DNA from: Janthinobacterium sp. FW305-129
GTDB lineage: Bacteria > Pseudomonadota > Gammaproteobacteria > Burkholderiales > Burkholderiaceae_D
Reading direction: 5' to 3'
Assembly (NCBI RefSeq): GCF_020858115.1
Contig: NZ_JACYMM010000016.1
Span: forward strand, 28,566 to 92,565
DNA: 64,000 nucleotides
Shown: in pieces, positions 1 to 8,386 of the stretch
How the letters are laid out: every line of letters begins with the position of its first letter
How positions within the stretch are numbered: position 1 is the stretch's first letter
Program-made: the position numbers and the translations under genes
The notes under the pieces: generated by a model
Database searches by the model: none
Seen by the model: the letters and a program-made list of their open reading frames with translations, nothing else
What the model was told of the DNA's origin: nothing

Positions 1-34
1 GGCAGCCGCGACTAAGCGCTGCGATTGAAACAGC

Positions 35-63
35 AAAAAGCCGACCCGCGGGTCGGCTTTTTT
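35..63. terminator. Bidirectional intrinsic terminator
   Basis: The stem AGCCGACC / GGTCGGCT is flanked by an A-run on the left and a T-run on the right, so it can end transcription in both directions. It would serve the minus-strand LysR gene to its right and any plus-strand gene entering from the left. The first 15 bases read GSRD then stop in frame 1 and could be the tail of such a gene, but that is too short to support. Confidence 0.85.
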
Positions 64-76
64 ACGTCTGTTTAAA

Positions 77-922
77 CTACTTGATCTTCTCCGCCACCTC
101 CAGCAGGCAGGCGCGGGCGCGGTCCAGGGTCGGGTTGTCGCGCTGGGCCGCATACACGGCATAGGCGGAATGCGAGAATTCGGGCGCGTCGCGCACGCGG
201 TACAGCAAGCCCCCGTCGAGATAAGGCTGCGCGCTGCCGATACGAAAGTAACTGGCACCGCCCACTTCCAGCAGGTAGACGAGGGCCAGCGGCCCCAGCG
301 AAATCGACACGGGCGGGCTGCTCAGCTCCGGATACGCCGCCTGGTGGTTGGCCGCAAAGCTGGGTCCCCAGTCCACGTACACGTACTTATCGGCAAGCAT
401 CTGCCCGTCCGCGCGCGTGGTCACCATCACCAGTTTTTCCTCGGCCAGCAACTCGCTGACGAGGCCCGGACGCTGCGGCGGGTTGTACAGCACGGCCAGA
501 TCCAGCGAGCCGTCGTGCACGGCGTCGAGCAGGCGCGCGGGGCTGTCGACTTCGGCGCGCAAGGCGATCTCGGGGCAGTCGCGGCTCATGCGTATCAACC
601 AGTCGCCGAGCAGCGGCTGCCACAGGCTCAGCTCGCAGCCGATGCTGACGGCGTCGTCGCGCCCCGGCGGCAAGGCCACCTGGTGGCGCGCCCGCTCCCA
701 CACCTGCACCATGGTGGCAGCATGGCGCATGAAGCGTTCGCCGGCTGGCGTCAGGCGCGCGCCCGCCTTGTTGCGCACGAATAGCTGGCGCCCCAGCTGC
801 TGCTCCAGCGTGCGGATGCGGGCGCTGACGGCCGTCTGCGTCACGTGCATGCGTTCGGCAGCCATGATGAAACTGCCGCAGGAAGCCACTTCCAGGAAGG
901 TACGCGCTTGATTGATATCCAT
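77..922 (-). CDS. LysR family transcriptional regulator
   Basis: This encodes a DNA-binding regulator of about 281 residues, a normal LysR length. The N-terminal winged helix-turn-helix (about residues 2-60) contains the family signature FLEVASCGSFIMAAERMHVT followed by a recognition helix (TAVSARIRTLEQQLG). The remainder is the periplasmic-binding-like effector domain. I place the start at the ATG for MDINQARTF; the codon just before it is TTG. The gene ends at a strong terminator and lies 29 bases downstream of cfa on the same strand, so the two may be co-transcribed. There is no divergent partner gene to suggest a target. The effector is unknown. Confidence 0.9.
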   Translation of the reverse strand: MDINQARTFLEVASCGSFIMAAERMHVTQTAVSARIRTLEQQLGRQLFVRNKAGARLTPAGERFMRHAATMVQVWERARHQVALPPGRDDAVSIGCELSLWQPLLGDWLIRMSRDCPEIALRAEVDSPARLLDAVHDGSLDLAVLYNPPQRPGLVSELLAEEKLVMVTTRADGQMLADKYVYVDWGPSFAANHQAAYPELSSPPVSISLGPLALVYLLEVGGASYFRIGSAQPYLDGGLLYRVRDAPEFSHSAYAVYAAQRDNPTLDRARACLLEVAEKIK

Positions 923-950
923 CAATCCATCATATCAGGTGCCGCACATC

Positions 951-2126
951 TCAACTCACGCGCTCGTAGCCACCGAGCACGCCCTGCTTCGACAACACCC
1001 ATTGCCACAGCTGCAAGTCGCGCGCGCGGAAGGCGCCCGCGCACGACAGCAGATAATATGACCACATGCGGTGGAAGCGCTCGCCCAGCTGGGCGGCAAA
1101 GCGCGGCCACGCCTGTTCAACATTCGCATGCCAGGCCATCAGAGTCTTGTCGTAGTCGGCGCCGAAGTTATGCAAGTCTTCGGCGACAAACAGGTCGTCG
1201 ATGGCGTCGCCGATCTGGCCGATAGACGGCAAGTCGCCATTCGGGAAGATGTATTTGTCGATCCACGGGTCGCACGTGGAATGGCGTTTATTTTTGCCGA
1301 TCGTGTGCAGCAGGAACAGGCCGTCGTCCTCCAGGCAGCGGTGCGCCACTTCCATGAAGGTGCGGTGATTCTTGTGTCCCACGTGCTCGAACATGCCGAT
1401 GCTGACGATGCGGTCAAATTTTTCATCGGTGTCGCGGTAATCCTGCAGGCGGAAATCCAGCTTTTCGCCGCCCGGCATGCCGCGCGCATACGCAACCTGC
1501 TCTTGCGAAATCGTCACGCCCACGCACTGCACCCCGTATTTCTCCGCCGCATAGCGCATGAAACTGCCCCAGCCGCAGCCGATGTCGAGCACGCGCATGC
1601 CTGGCTCCAGGCGCAGCTTGCGGCAGACCAGATCGAGCTTGGCTTCCTGCGCCTCGGCCAGATTATTCGCATCCTTCCAGTAGCCGCACGTATACGTCAT
1701 GCGCGGATCGAGCATGGCCGCATAGAAGGCGTTGCCCAGGTCGTAATGCTCCTTGCCCACCATCCACGCGCGGCGCTCCGTCTGCAGGTTGAACAGGCGC
1801 GCATACAGCGCGTGGAAGGCCAGGCGCATGGGGCGCACGTCGTCGGCCACGCGGGCGCGCAGCAGATGGCAAAAGAATTCATCGAGCTGCTGCGCATCCC
1901 AGTCGCCATCCATGTAGGCTTCACCGAGGCCCAGGTTGCCGCGGGCAAAAGCCCGCTCGGGCACGCCCGGCTTGCGCAACTGCATGTCCCAGGCGGCGCG
2001 GCCATTCAGGCGGATGTCGGCGCGGGCCAGCAATTGCGCCGCTTCGCGGGTGAGGCGCGTGTCGCGCTGGAGTTCAGTATTACTTGCCGGTGCTTGCTGT
2101 AACTGTGTCATTTGCTGCGTGTTCAT
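951..2126 (-). CDS. cfa: Cyclopropane-fatty-acyl-phospholipid synthase
   Basis: The enzyme transfers a methylene group from S-adenosylmethionine to unsaturated acyl chains of membrane phospholipids, a typical stationary-phase or stress modification. The 391-residue protein has the family's N-terminal lipid-binding region, then the SAM-binding motif VLDIGCGWGSFMRYAA, and further family motifs such as GMFEHVGHKN and YIFPNGDLPS. The start is set at MNTQQMTQ because GGAGG lies 9 bases before it; the reading frame stays open 24 codons further upstream but without a Shine-Dalgarno sequence. An FNR-type box about 155 bases upstream suggests oxygen-linked control. In many bacteria cfa is RpoS dependent, and rpoS itself lies about 5 kb away; no direct link is visible here. 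Confidence 0.95.
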   Translation of the reverse strand: MNTQQMTQLQQAPASNTELQRDTRLTREAAQLLARADIRLNGRAAWDMQLRKPGVPERAFARGNLGLGEAYMDGDWDAQQLDEFFCHLLRARVADDVRPMRLAFHALYARLFNLQTERRAWMVGKEHYDLGNAFYAAMLDPRMTYTCGYWKDANNLAEAQEAKLDLVCRKLRLEPGMRVLDIGCGWGSFMRYAAEKYGVQCVGVTISQEQVAYARGMPGGEKLDFRLQDYRDTDEKFDRIVSIGMFEHVGHKNHRTFMEVAHRCLEDDGLFLLHTIGKNKRHSTCDPWIDKYIFPNGDLPSIGQIGDAIDDLFVAEDLHNFGADYDKTLMAWHANVEQAWPRFAAQLGERFHRMWSYYLLSCAGAFRARDLQLWQWVLSKQGVLGGYERVS

Positions 2127-2279
2127 GCCCTGCCGCCTCCAGATGGTTGTCGGTGCCGGCGCGCGCCGACAAGTCCACTCAGAGGCCCGGCGGCACACCA
2201 GCCATCAAATTATCCGCCCGCCATGACCATCTGGATAATGAAACATCATGGCCATTCATATCAAAATAATTGCTGCAAA

Positions 2280-2293
2280 ATGATTTCAATCAA
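2280..2293 (-). promoter_or_regulatory. FNR/Anr-type box upstream of cfa
   Basis: Read on the minus strand the site is TTGAT-TGAA-ATCAT, matching the FNR/Anr consensus TTGAT-N4-ATCAA at nine of ten fixed positions. A -10-like TATGAA on the minus strand at 2255-2260 would put the box centre about 38-42 bases upstream of the start, close to the class II activator position. The surrounding 2240-2330 stretch is the AT-rich part of the cfa upstream region, which holds no gene. This is a sequence match only. Confidence 0.5.
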
Positions 2294-2337
2294 TTATTTT
2301 ATGGAAATATCTTATACAAGAAGCGCACCGTAGCATG

Positions 2338-2360
2338 AAAAAAGCCGCCTGTTCGGCGGC
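2338..2360 (-). terminator. Intrinsic terminator after the JmjC-domain gene
   Basis: On the minus strand this is a GCCGCC / GGCGGC stem with a 5-base loop followed by six T. It lies 36 bases beyond the stop of the cupin-8 gene and insulates it from cfa. Confidence 0.85.
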
Positions 2361-2395
2361 CATTCCCTGCGCGTTCGAGGCAATCCGGATGACGA

Positions 2396-3442
2396 TCAAA
2401 AGTCGTGATTCGGTGGATACTTGCTGTAAAAATCGTTATCCCATTTGAAGTTGGTAAACGCCACCGTCATCGATACATCGAGCGCTTCGACGAAATGCCA
2501 GCAGCCGACGGGCAGGAACAGGATCTCGCCCGGCGCCAGCACGCATTCGCGCACCTGCACGTCGGCCATCAGCGGATAGCGCCGCACATCGATGTCGCGT
2601 CCGTCGACGGGCGTAAAACAGTGGCGCTGGTTGTACACGCGCGCCACTTCGCAGGCGGCCATGATGCGCAGGCGCTTGCGCCCCTTGACTTGCGCCATGA
2701 AATTGTTCGTCAGGTCGTGGTGGAACGGCGTCACCGTGCCGGCCGGGCCAAACCATAAAAAACCCGTCGGGCCGCCACTCTGCTCCAGATACTCGGGCAG
2801 CTGGCCGATATCGTCCCACAGCTCGCGCAAGGCTTGCCGGTTCTGCGAATTGTTATTCGCCGTCATATAGAAATCATTGGTCGCGCCGCTGTTCTCGACC
2901 AGGCTGGCGTACTCGCCGAACGCCATCTTGCGCTTGTGGGCCACGCTGTTCATTTCATACTGGGCGTCCGCTTCGCGGCCGAACTGCACTTCCACTTCGC
3001 GCTGCGCGTAATGTTCGCGGAAATACGCCGGACTCCATTTACTCAAGGCGGGCCAGTCGTCCAGCATGCCCGTGATGATGACGGGCTGGTTGGTCGAATA
3101 GTATTCGTCGAGGAATTCCTGCGCGGAAAGCCTCTCGCGGCGCGGTATCTCGGGCGGGCGCAGCTGGTTCAGCTTGCGCTGGATGTCGATCACCCAATCG
3201 CGCTTGGCCAGGCGGTTCGACAGGCGCACGGCGCCGGCCAGGTAGGGACTCTGCAGCGCCAGCTCCACTTCGCGGCGCGCCAGGGGCTCGGCGATGCCGG
3301 CCTGCTGCAGCACCGGCATCAGCGCCGACGGGTGGCTGCCCAGCATGAGGTTTTCCGCGATCCAGCCGCGCCACTCGCGGCTCAGTTCCTGTTCCTGCTG
3401 CAGCTCGTGCTGCTTGACTCCGAATGCCGATACCGCCGCCAT
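2396..3442 (-). CDS. Cupin-like (JmjC / Cupin_8) Fe(II)-dependent oxygenase
   Basis: The 348-residue protein has a C-terminal double-stranded beta-helix of the JmjC/Cupin_8 type. The first metal ligands are in TPFHHDLTNN (H-x-D) and the distal histidine is in LPVGCWHFVEAL. VIITGMLDDWPALSKW is the family's conserved entry to the domain. Relatives are 2-oxoglutarate-dependent hydroxylases of proteins or small molecules; the substrate here is unknown. About 115 N-terminal residues precede the cupin and resemble no domain I know. The start MAAVSAFGV is chosen because AGGAGG lies 6 bases upstream; the open frame extends 18 codons further without a ribosome site. It lies next to a chitinase, but a link is not shown. 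Confidence 0.82.
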   Translation of the reverse strand: MAAVSAFGVKQHELQQEQELSREWRGWIAENLMLGSHPSALMPVLQQAGIAEPLARREVELALQSPYLAGAVRLSNRLAKRDWVIDIQRKLNQLRPPEIPRRERLSAQEFLDEYYSTNQPVIITGMLDDWPALSKWSPAYFREHYAQREVEVQFGREADAQYEMNSVAHKRKMAFGEYASLVENSGATNDFYMTANNNSQNRQALRELWDDIGQLPEYLEQSGGPTGFLWFGPAGTVTPFHHDLTNNFMAQVKGRKRLRIMAACEVARVYNQRHCFTPVDGRDIDVRRYPLMADVQVRECVLAPGEILFLPVGCWHFVEALDVSMTVAFTNFKWDNDFYSKYPPNHDF

Positions 3443-3482
3443 CGCCCGCCTCCTGTGTTGTGTGTGACCAAACGCGACTAAA

Positions 3483-3509
3483 CGGCCGGACAGCATGGCT
3501 ATCCGGCCG
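3483..3509 (-). terminator. Hairpin downstream of the chitinase gene
   Basis: Perfect 8-base arms CGGCCGGA / TCCGGCCG with an 11-base loop lie 21 bases past the chitinase stop on the minus strand. Only a short TTTA follows the stem, so it is either a weak intrinsic terminator or a 3'-stabilising hairpin. It lies in the leader of the next gene. Confidence 0.5.
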
Positions 3510-3529
3510 CGTCTTACGCTACATCAACA

Positions 3530-5506
3530 TTACCGCACTTTCCACACCTCGGTCGCCAGCACGCCATTCGCGTCGCCATCGAGTTCCCACGAGAACGCGC
3601 CGCGCAAGCCCTGGTCCTTGACGTATTTCACCTTGGTGCCGATGACGGTCGGATCGTCATAGCTCCACCACTGGCCGCCCGCACCCGTGTACAGGTACAG
3701 CTGCTTGGTCACGGGGTGGTAGTAGCGCGTGCCGGACTTGGCGACGAGGATTTTATAGTCCTCGATGCCCGACTCGTAGGTGCCCGGCGCCGTGCCCGTG
3801 GCCGCCTGATACAGGCCATCGCCGTTCGGACCCGGCGCCACGCCCGTCCAGCCGCGGCCATAGAACGGTATGCCCAGCAGCAGCTTGTCGCGCGGCACGC
3901 CGGCGGCAATCATGTACTGCACCGCCTTGTCGCCCACATATTCGCGCGCCATGCCCGTCGACGGATCGGCAGGGTCGGCATACAGCTGGGCGTTGAAGTT
4001 GGTGCTGTTTTCCCAGCCGCCGTGGAAGTCGTACGTCATCAGGTTGATCCAGTCCATGTACTGCGAGTACAGGGCCGGTTCCGTGTTGTCGATCTTGTCC
4101 TTGCCGGCACCGACGGCGGCCGTCAACAGGTAGCGCTTGCCGTTGGCGGCGCCCAGCGCATCGAGCTGGCTGCGGAATTCCGCCATCAGCAAGGTGAAGT
4201 TGCGCTTGTCGTTGGGGCTGACCGTGTTGTACGGCTGGCCGCCGCCGACCGGGTATTCCCAGTCGATGTCGATACCGTCAAAGATGTTGGCCGCCGCACC
4301 CGCGCCGCCGCGACCGCCCTGCACCGGCAAATTGCCCTTGATGTAGATATCGATACACGAGCGCACCATCTGCTTGCGCAACGCATCGGTGGCAGAACCG
4401 ACGGAGAAGTTCTTCGACCAGCTCCAGCCGCCCAGCGAGATGAACAATTTCAGGTTCGGGTGCGCCGCCTTGAGCTTTTTCAACTGCAGGAAGTTGCCCG
4501 ACAATGGAGCATCCCACGGAATGGCCTGGCCATCGACGGTGCGCTTCGGCGTGCGGATGTAGTCGGCTTCGGCATCGCCGCCCGTGCCCGCGTCCGGCGA
4601 ATTCGGATTCGTCGCACCCGGCTCCGTCTTGGTGATCATGCCGCATTCGTAGCCGCCGTTTTTCGGATAGATATTACCGAAGGCATAGTTGATGAAGGTC
4701 AACTTATCGGCCACGCCGCTGGAATGCACGTTCGCCACTTCGTAATCGCGGCCATACACGCCCCATTGGGCGAAATAGGAACCGACTTCGCGGCCGGTCG
4801 GCGTTGGCGTTGGTGTCGGGGTAGGTGTCGGCGTTGGTGTCGGGGTAGGTGTCGGTGTTGGAGTAGGCGTTGGCGTTGGGGTAGGTGTCGGCGTTGGGGT
4901 AGGCGTCGGCGTCGGCGTGGTGCTGCATATCTCCAGGCTGGTCCATGGCTTGCCCGTGCCGGCGGCACCGCTGCTGGTCGACGGGTTGTCGCCCTGCGTC
5001 CAGTAGTTGGCGCGGTAATTCGTGCCCGCATAGCTGACGGTGGCGCCCGCGCTGTAGGCCGTGCCGGCCACCCACGCCAGTGCGCACGTGCCGCCGGTTG
5101 GCGTCGGCGTCGGGGTAGGCGTCGGGTTCGGCGTTGGCGCCGGAGTCGGTGTGGGCGTCGGGGTTGGCGTCGGAGTAGGTGTTGGTGTCGGCGTGGTGCC
5201 GCCGTCGCAGGTTCCGCCGGCACTCCACAGGCTCGGCGTGGCAACGGGATTCCAGCCCGAGCCCACGTGATCGGTCTGCGTCACCAGGGCCGTGTAGTTG
5301 GCGCCCAGGTAAGTAACCACCGTGCCGGCGTTATACGTGCCGCCCTCCTGCCACGGCACGCAAGCGACCACCGTGCTGGCCGCCAGCAATTGCGAGCCAG
5401 CCGGTGCGCTGGCATCGCCGCCACCGCCGCAAGCCGCCAGCACGCCACCACTGGCCAGACATACCATCATGTTCCTGATTGTTTTTTTGAGTATTAAATT
5501 TTCCAC
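3530..5506 (-). CDS. Chitinase, GH18, lipoprotein with two CBM5/12 modules
   Basis: An exported enzyme that hydrolyses chitin. The 658-residue product starts with a lipoprotein signal ending in the lipobox LAAC (Cys26), so it is probably membrane anchored. Next come a first CBM5/12 chitin-binding module (about 47-100, with the CVPW and YTALVTQTDH motifs), a Thr-Pro linker, a second CBM5/12 (about 140-195), a longer Thr-Pro linker to about 237, and a GH18 barrel to the end. The GH18 catalytic signature FDGIDIDWEYP (DxxDxDxE, about residues 408-416) is intact. The start is GTG, supported by AGGAGA 6 bases upstream. A cluster of AAGTGGTAT-like half-sites in the 360-base upstream region suggests repressor control. 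Confidence 0.95.
   Translation of the reverse strand: MENLILKKTIRNMMVCLASGGVLAACGGGGDASAPAGSQLLAASTVVACVPWQEGGTYNAGTVVTYLGANYTALVTQTDHVGSGWNPVATPSLWSAGGTCDGGTTPTPTPTPTPTPTPTPTPAPTPNPTPTPTPTPTGGTCALAWVAGTAYSAGATVSYAGTNYRANYWTQGDNPSTSSGAAGTGKPWTSLEICSTTPTPTPTPTPTPTPTPTPTPTPTPTPTPTPTPTPTPTPTPTGREVGSYFAQWGVYGRDYEVANVHSSGVADKLTFINYAFGNIYPKNGGYECGMITKTEPGATNPNSPDAGTGGDAEADYIRTPKRTVDGQAIPWDAPLSGNFLQLKKLKAAHPNLKLFISLGGWSWSKNFSVGSATDALRKQMVRSCIDIYIKGNLPVQGGRGGAGAAANIFDGIDIDWEYPVGGGQPYNTVSPNDKRNFTLLMAEFRSQLDALGAANGKRYLLTAAVGAGKDKIDNTEPALYSQYMDWINLMTYDFHGGWENSTNFNAQLYADPADPSTGMAREYVGDKAVQYMIAAGVPRDKLLLGIPFYGRGWTGVAPGPNGDGLYQAATGTAPGTYESGIEDYKILVAKSGTRYYHPVTKQLYLYTGAGGQWWSYDDPTVIGTKVKYVKDQGLRGAFSWELDGDANGVLATEVWKVR
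4796..4922 (-). repeat. Thr-Pro-coding hexanucleotide repeat, long linker
   Basis: About twenty tandem six-base units of the form ACNCCN (minus strand) encode an uninterrupted Thr-Pro linker between the second CBM5/12 and the GH18 domain of the chitinase. Third positions vary between units, so the protein repeat is better conserved than the DNA repeat. Such linkers are typical of secreted polysaccharide hydrolases. Length variation between strains is likely by slippage. Confidence 0.85.
5096..5200 (-). repeat. Thr-Pro-coding hexanucleotide repeat, short linker
   Basis: A second run of Thr-Pro codons, interrupted once by Ala-Pro and once by Asn-Pro, links the two chitin-binding modules. Its composition matches the longer linker, which suggests duplication of a CBM-linker unit. 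Confidence 0.8.
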
Positions 5507-5828
5507 GCTGTCTCCTGTTCAGGTTTGCGGAAATACCACTCTGCGTCAATAAAAAGCTACCCTGTGATCTTGTTTTTTTGCAGTTGCAAGAACAGCATGC
5601 TGCTGAAAAAATAGGCGGTCAAGTGGTTTTGAAGTGGCCTCAAAGTGAGCAATACCACTTTGTGCAGAAAGCGCAGCGGCTTATGCGAACGGCGTGTTGT
5701 CCTACTGGACAATGAAAAAAACGGCAGAGGGAGGATGAAAAAAGACGCTGGATCGGGAAAAGACAGACCAGTTTTTTAATACACTGTAAGTGGTATTGCG
5801 CTTGCTTGCTACGCCGTTGAATACGGCA
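5507..5828 (-). promoter_or_regulatory. Chitinase upstream region with phased AAGTGGTAT half-sites
   Basis: No gene is visible here. The motif AAGTGGTAT occurs complete on the plus strand at 5788-5796 and on the minus strand at 5652-5660, and as AGTGGTAT on the minus strand at 5533-5540. Between them AAGTG occurs at 5621, 5632 and 5643, exactly 11 bases apart, so all three face the same side of the helix. The TGGT core recalls operators of GntR/HutC-type aminosugar regulators (NagR/DasR), but no full TGGTCTAGACCA palindrome is present. Which protein binds is unknown. Confidence 0.45.
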
Positions 5829-5858
5829 GCGGCGGGTGCCTGCCTGGCCACCCGCCGC
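5829..5858 (-). terminator. Strong hairpin downstream of rlmD
   Basis: Perfect 10-base arms GCGGCGGGTG / CACCCGCCGC with a 10-base loop lie 12 bases beyond the rlmD stop codon. There is no T-run, so it may be a Rho-assisted end or an mRNA-stabilising structure rather than a classical intrinsic terminator. Confidence 0.55.
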
Positions 5859-5869
5859 GTCAGACAGAC

Positions 5870-7213
5870 TTACTGAGGTAAATCAAATACCGCCATCGAC
5901 TCGACGTGCGACGTATGCGGGAACATGTTCACCACGCCCGCCTTGCTCAATACATAACCCGCTTCCAGCGCCAGGATGCCGGCGTCGCGCGCCAGGGTGG
6001 ACGGACTGCACGACACGTACACAATGCGCTTGGGCAGCAGGTCGGGACGCACTTGCGACAGGCCGACCAGCGCCTGGCACAGGGCCATGGCGCCATCGCG
6101 CGGCGGGTCGACGAGGATACGGTCGAACTTGCCCAGCGCGATCAGGTCATCCGTCGTGACTTCGAACAGGTTGCGCGTCGAGAACGAGGTTTTTTCCGCC
6201 AGGCCATTGGCCAGCGCGTTTTCCAGCGCCCGCTCCGTCAGGGTCGTGCTGCCTTCGATGCCCACCACTGCGCTGCCTTGCGTGGCCAGCGGCAAAGTAA
6301 AATTGCCCAGGCCGCAGAACAGGTCGGCTACACGGTCCGTCGGCTGCACTTCCAGCAGGCGCAGGGCTTTAGATACGAGCACGCGGTTGATGTGGTGGTT
6401 CACTTGCGTAAAATCAACAGGCTTGAACGGCATCTTGACGCCGAATTCTGGCAGCAGATAATGCAATTGCTTGTCCAGCGGGTAGAACGGCACGGCCGTT
6501 TCCGGACCCTTCACCTGCAGCCACCATTGCACGCCGTACTCGTCGGCAAAAGCCTTCAGTTTCGTTTCGTCATCCGCCGTCAACGGCGCCATGATGCGCA
6601 AGACCATGGCCGTGACGTCTTCGCCCACGGCCAGCTCGATCTGCGGCATCTGGTCGAAGATGGACAGCGAAGCAATCAATCCGCGCAGCGGCAGCAGCAT
6701 GGCGGAGATGTGCGGCGGCAAGATTTCGCAGCTATCCATGTCGGCAACAAACGCCGATTTCTTTTCATGGAAGCCCACCAGCACGGCATCCTTCTTCTTG
6801 ACGTGGCGCACGGACAGGCGCGCGCGGTAGCGGTAGCCCCAGGTCGGGCCATACATGGGGCGCATGATGCTTTGCGGACGTACCTTACCGATATGCCACA
6901 GGTTGTCTTCCAGCACGCGCTGCTTGATGGCCACCTGGGCCGACGGCTCCAGGTGCTGCATGGAGCAGCCGCCGCAGTTGTCGAAATGCTTGCACTTGGG
7001 CGTCACGCGCATCGATGACTCGCGGTGCAGCGCCGTCATGCGGGCCATTTCCCAGTTTTTCTTCTTCTTGAACGTCACAAAGCTGACGCGCTCGCCCGGC
7101 AACGCGCCTTCGACAAACACGACCTTGCCCGGCGAGCCGTCTTCGTTCTCAATATGGCCAACGCCACGGGCGTCCATGTCGAGCGATTTGATTTCGATGA
7201 TATTTTCTTGCAT
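5870..7213 (-). CDS. rlmD: 23S rRNA (uracil-1939-C5)-methyltransferase RlmD
   Basis: This SAM-dependent enzyme makes 5-methyluridine at position 1939 of 23S rRNA. The 447-residue protein has an N-terminal TRAM domain, then a four-cysteine iron-sulfur site (KCKHFDNCGGCSMQHL, C-x5-C-x2-C, with a fourth Cys in DSCEILPP), the SAM-binding DLFCGLGNFTLPLA, the motif LVDPPRDG and the nucleophile/base region VYVSCSPSTLARD. These are all features of RumA/RlmD and separate it from TrmA and RlmC. The start MQENIIEIK is chosen by alignment with the family's N-terminus; its ribosome site is weak. It forms its own unit between the chitinase and rpoS. Confidence 0.93.
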   Translation of the reverse strand: MQENIIEIKSLDMDARGVGHIENEDGSPGKVVFVEGALPGERVSFVTFKKKKNWEMARMTALHRESSMRVTPKCKHFDNCGGCSMQHLEPSAQVAIKQRVLEDNLWHIGKVRPQSIMRPMYGPTWGYRYRARLSVRHVKKKDAVLVGFHEKKSAFVADMDSCEILPPHISAMLLPLRGLIASLSIFDQMPQIELAVGEDVTAMVLRIMAPLTADDETKLKAFADEYGVQWWLQVKGPETAVPFYPLDKQLHYLLPEFGVKMPFKPVDFTQVNHHINRVLVSKALRLLEVQPTDRVADLFCGLGNFTLPLATQGSAVVGIEGSTTLTERALENALANGLAEKTSFSTRNLFEVTTDDLIALGKFDRILVDPPRDGAMALCQALVGLSQVRPDLLPKRIVYVSCSPSTLARDAGILALEAGYVLSKAGVVNMFPHTSHVESMAVFDLPQ

Positions 7214-7346
7214 AGCGATCAATAGGTAAGAGTGGGCCAGGACGCAGGGCCGCGCTGGAACTTGCAAACAATGGGGGAAAGGTCAGGCGCCGCGAGCGGG
7301 GCGTATGATAGCAGATGCGGCCCCGGAAATACCGGGACCGGGCGTC

Positions 7347-8378
7347 CTAGAGCAGAGAGTCGCGCACGACGCCGCGCGCCGCCATGGCCCGTTTGAGCTT
7401 GATCAAGGCTTCCTGCTGGATCTGGCGTACTCTTTCGCGCGTGACGCCCATTTCCTCGGCCAGGGTTTCCAGGGTGGCGGGATCGTCATTGTCGAGGCCG
7501 AAGCGGCGCATGATCACCACGCGCTGCTTGTCGGGCAGCTTGGTCAGCCAGTCGCGCACCAGCACCGTCATTTCATGGTGTTCCGCGCGCGCGTCGGGGC
7601 TGTCTTCGCTGGCGCCCGGCAGCATGTCCATCAAGGACGATTGCGGGTCGTTGTCGAGCGGCGCGTCGAGCGAAGTAGCGTGTTCGGACAGGGCCAGGAT
7701 ATCCTGCACCTCTTCCACGGGACGGCCCACCAGGTGGGCGATGTCTTCCGCGGTGGCATCCTTGCCATCGTGGTGCTGGGCTTCCAGGTGGTACTTGCCG
7801 CGCAGAATTTGATTCAGTTCGCGCACCATGTGCACGGGCAGGCGCACCGTGCGCGCCTGGTTCATGATGGCGCGCTCGATGCTCTGGCGTATCCACCAGG
7901 TCGCATAGGTAGAAAAACGGAAACCGCGCTCGGGTTCGAACTTGTCGATGGCGCGCATCAGGCCGATGTTGCCCTCCTCGATCATGTCGAGCAAGACCAC
8001 GCCGCGGTTGATGTAATGCTTGGCGATCGACACGACCAGGCGCAGGTTATGCTCGATCATGGTTTGCCGGGCTTCGAAGTTGCCCTGCTTGGCCAGGGTG
8101 GCGTAATGCACCTCTTGCGCCGCCGTCAGCAGGGGCCGCGTGCCGATCTGGTTCAGGTAGTGCTGCGTGGTATCGGTCGACAGCTCGGCCGCCAGCACTT
8201 TTTTCAGTTCATCGACACTTTCGACCAGCACGCTGACGCTGGCCACTTCGCCGCCCTCGCCCGCGTCGACGGCGTCAATGCCGTCGAGTTCGCCGGCATC
8301 GTCCGTCACGACTTCGTCTGCTCCGTCTTCCGGCAGTTCCGGGTCATCGTCCAGCTGGTCGTGCGGCGCGTGTGTCAT
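7347..8378 (-). CDS. rpoS: RNA polymerase sigma factor RpoS
   Basis: The stationary-phase and general-stress sigma factor, 343 residues. An acidic N-terminal stretch (about 1-60, rich in Asp and Glu) is followed by sigma region 1.2, region 2 with DMIEEGNIGLMRAIDKFEPE and GFRFSTYATWWIRQSIERAI, region 3, and region 4 with the helix-turn-helix TLETLAEEMGVTRERVRQIQ. Its place directly downstream of nlpD and the presence of surE and pcm identify it as RpoS rather than RpoD or RpoH. The start has AGGT 6 bases upstream, and that sequence lies inside a CCTAAC/GTTAGG inverted repeat spanning the nlpD stop. In other bacteria a major rpoS promoter lies inside nlpD; I cannot locate it here. Confidence 0.96.
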   Translation of the reverse strand: MTHAPHDQLDDDPELPEDGADEVVTDDAGELDGIDAVDAGEGGEVASVSVLVESVDELKKVLAAELSTDTTQHYLNQIGTRPLLTAAQEVHYATLAKQGNFEARQTMIEHNLRLVVSIAKHYINRGVVLLDMIEEGNIGLMRAIDKFEPERGFRFSTYATWWIRQSIERAIMNQARTVRLPVHMVRELNQILRGKYHLEAQHHDGKDATAEDIAHLVGRPVEEVQDILALSEHATSLDAPLDNDPQSSLMDMLPGASEDSPDARAEHHEMTVLVRDWLTKLPDKQRVVIMRRFGLDNDDPATLETLAEEMGVTRERVRQIQQEALIKLKRAMAARGVVRDSLL

Positions 8379-8386
8379 TGCTTTAC

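Noticed and set aside
1..15. Possible gene tail (GSRD-stop) at the left edge
   Set aside because: Four codons are not enough to support a coding call, although a terminator follows.
4796..5200. Regular repeats that could be mistaken for a CRISPR array or minisatellite
   Set aside because: They are six-base coding repeats giving Thr-Pro linkers in frame with the chitinase; there are no spacers.
7322..7336. CCCGG-AAATA-CCGGG hairpin after rpoS
   Set aside because: It could end rpoS transcription, but the stem is short with no T-run; support is too weak to list as a terminator.
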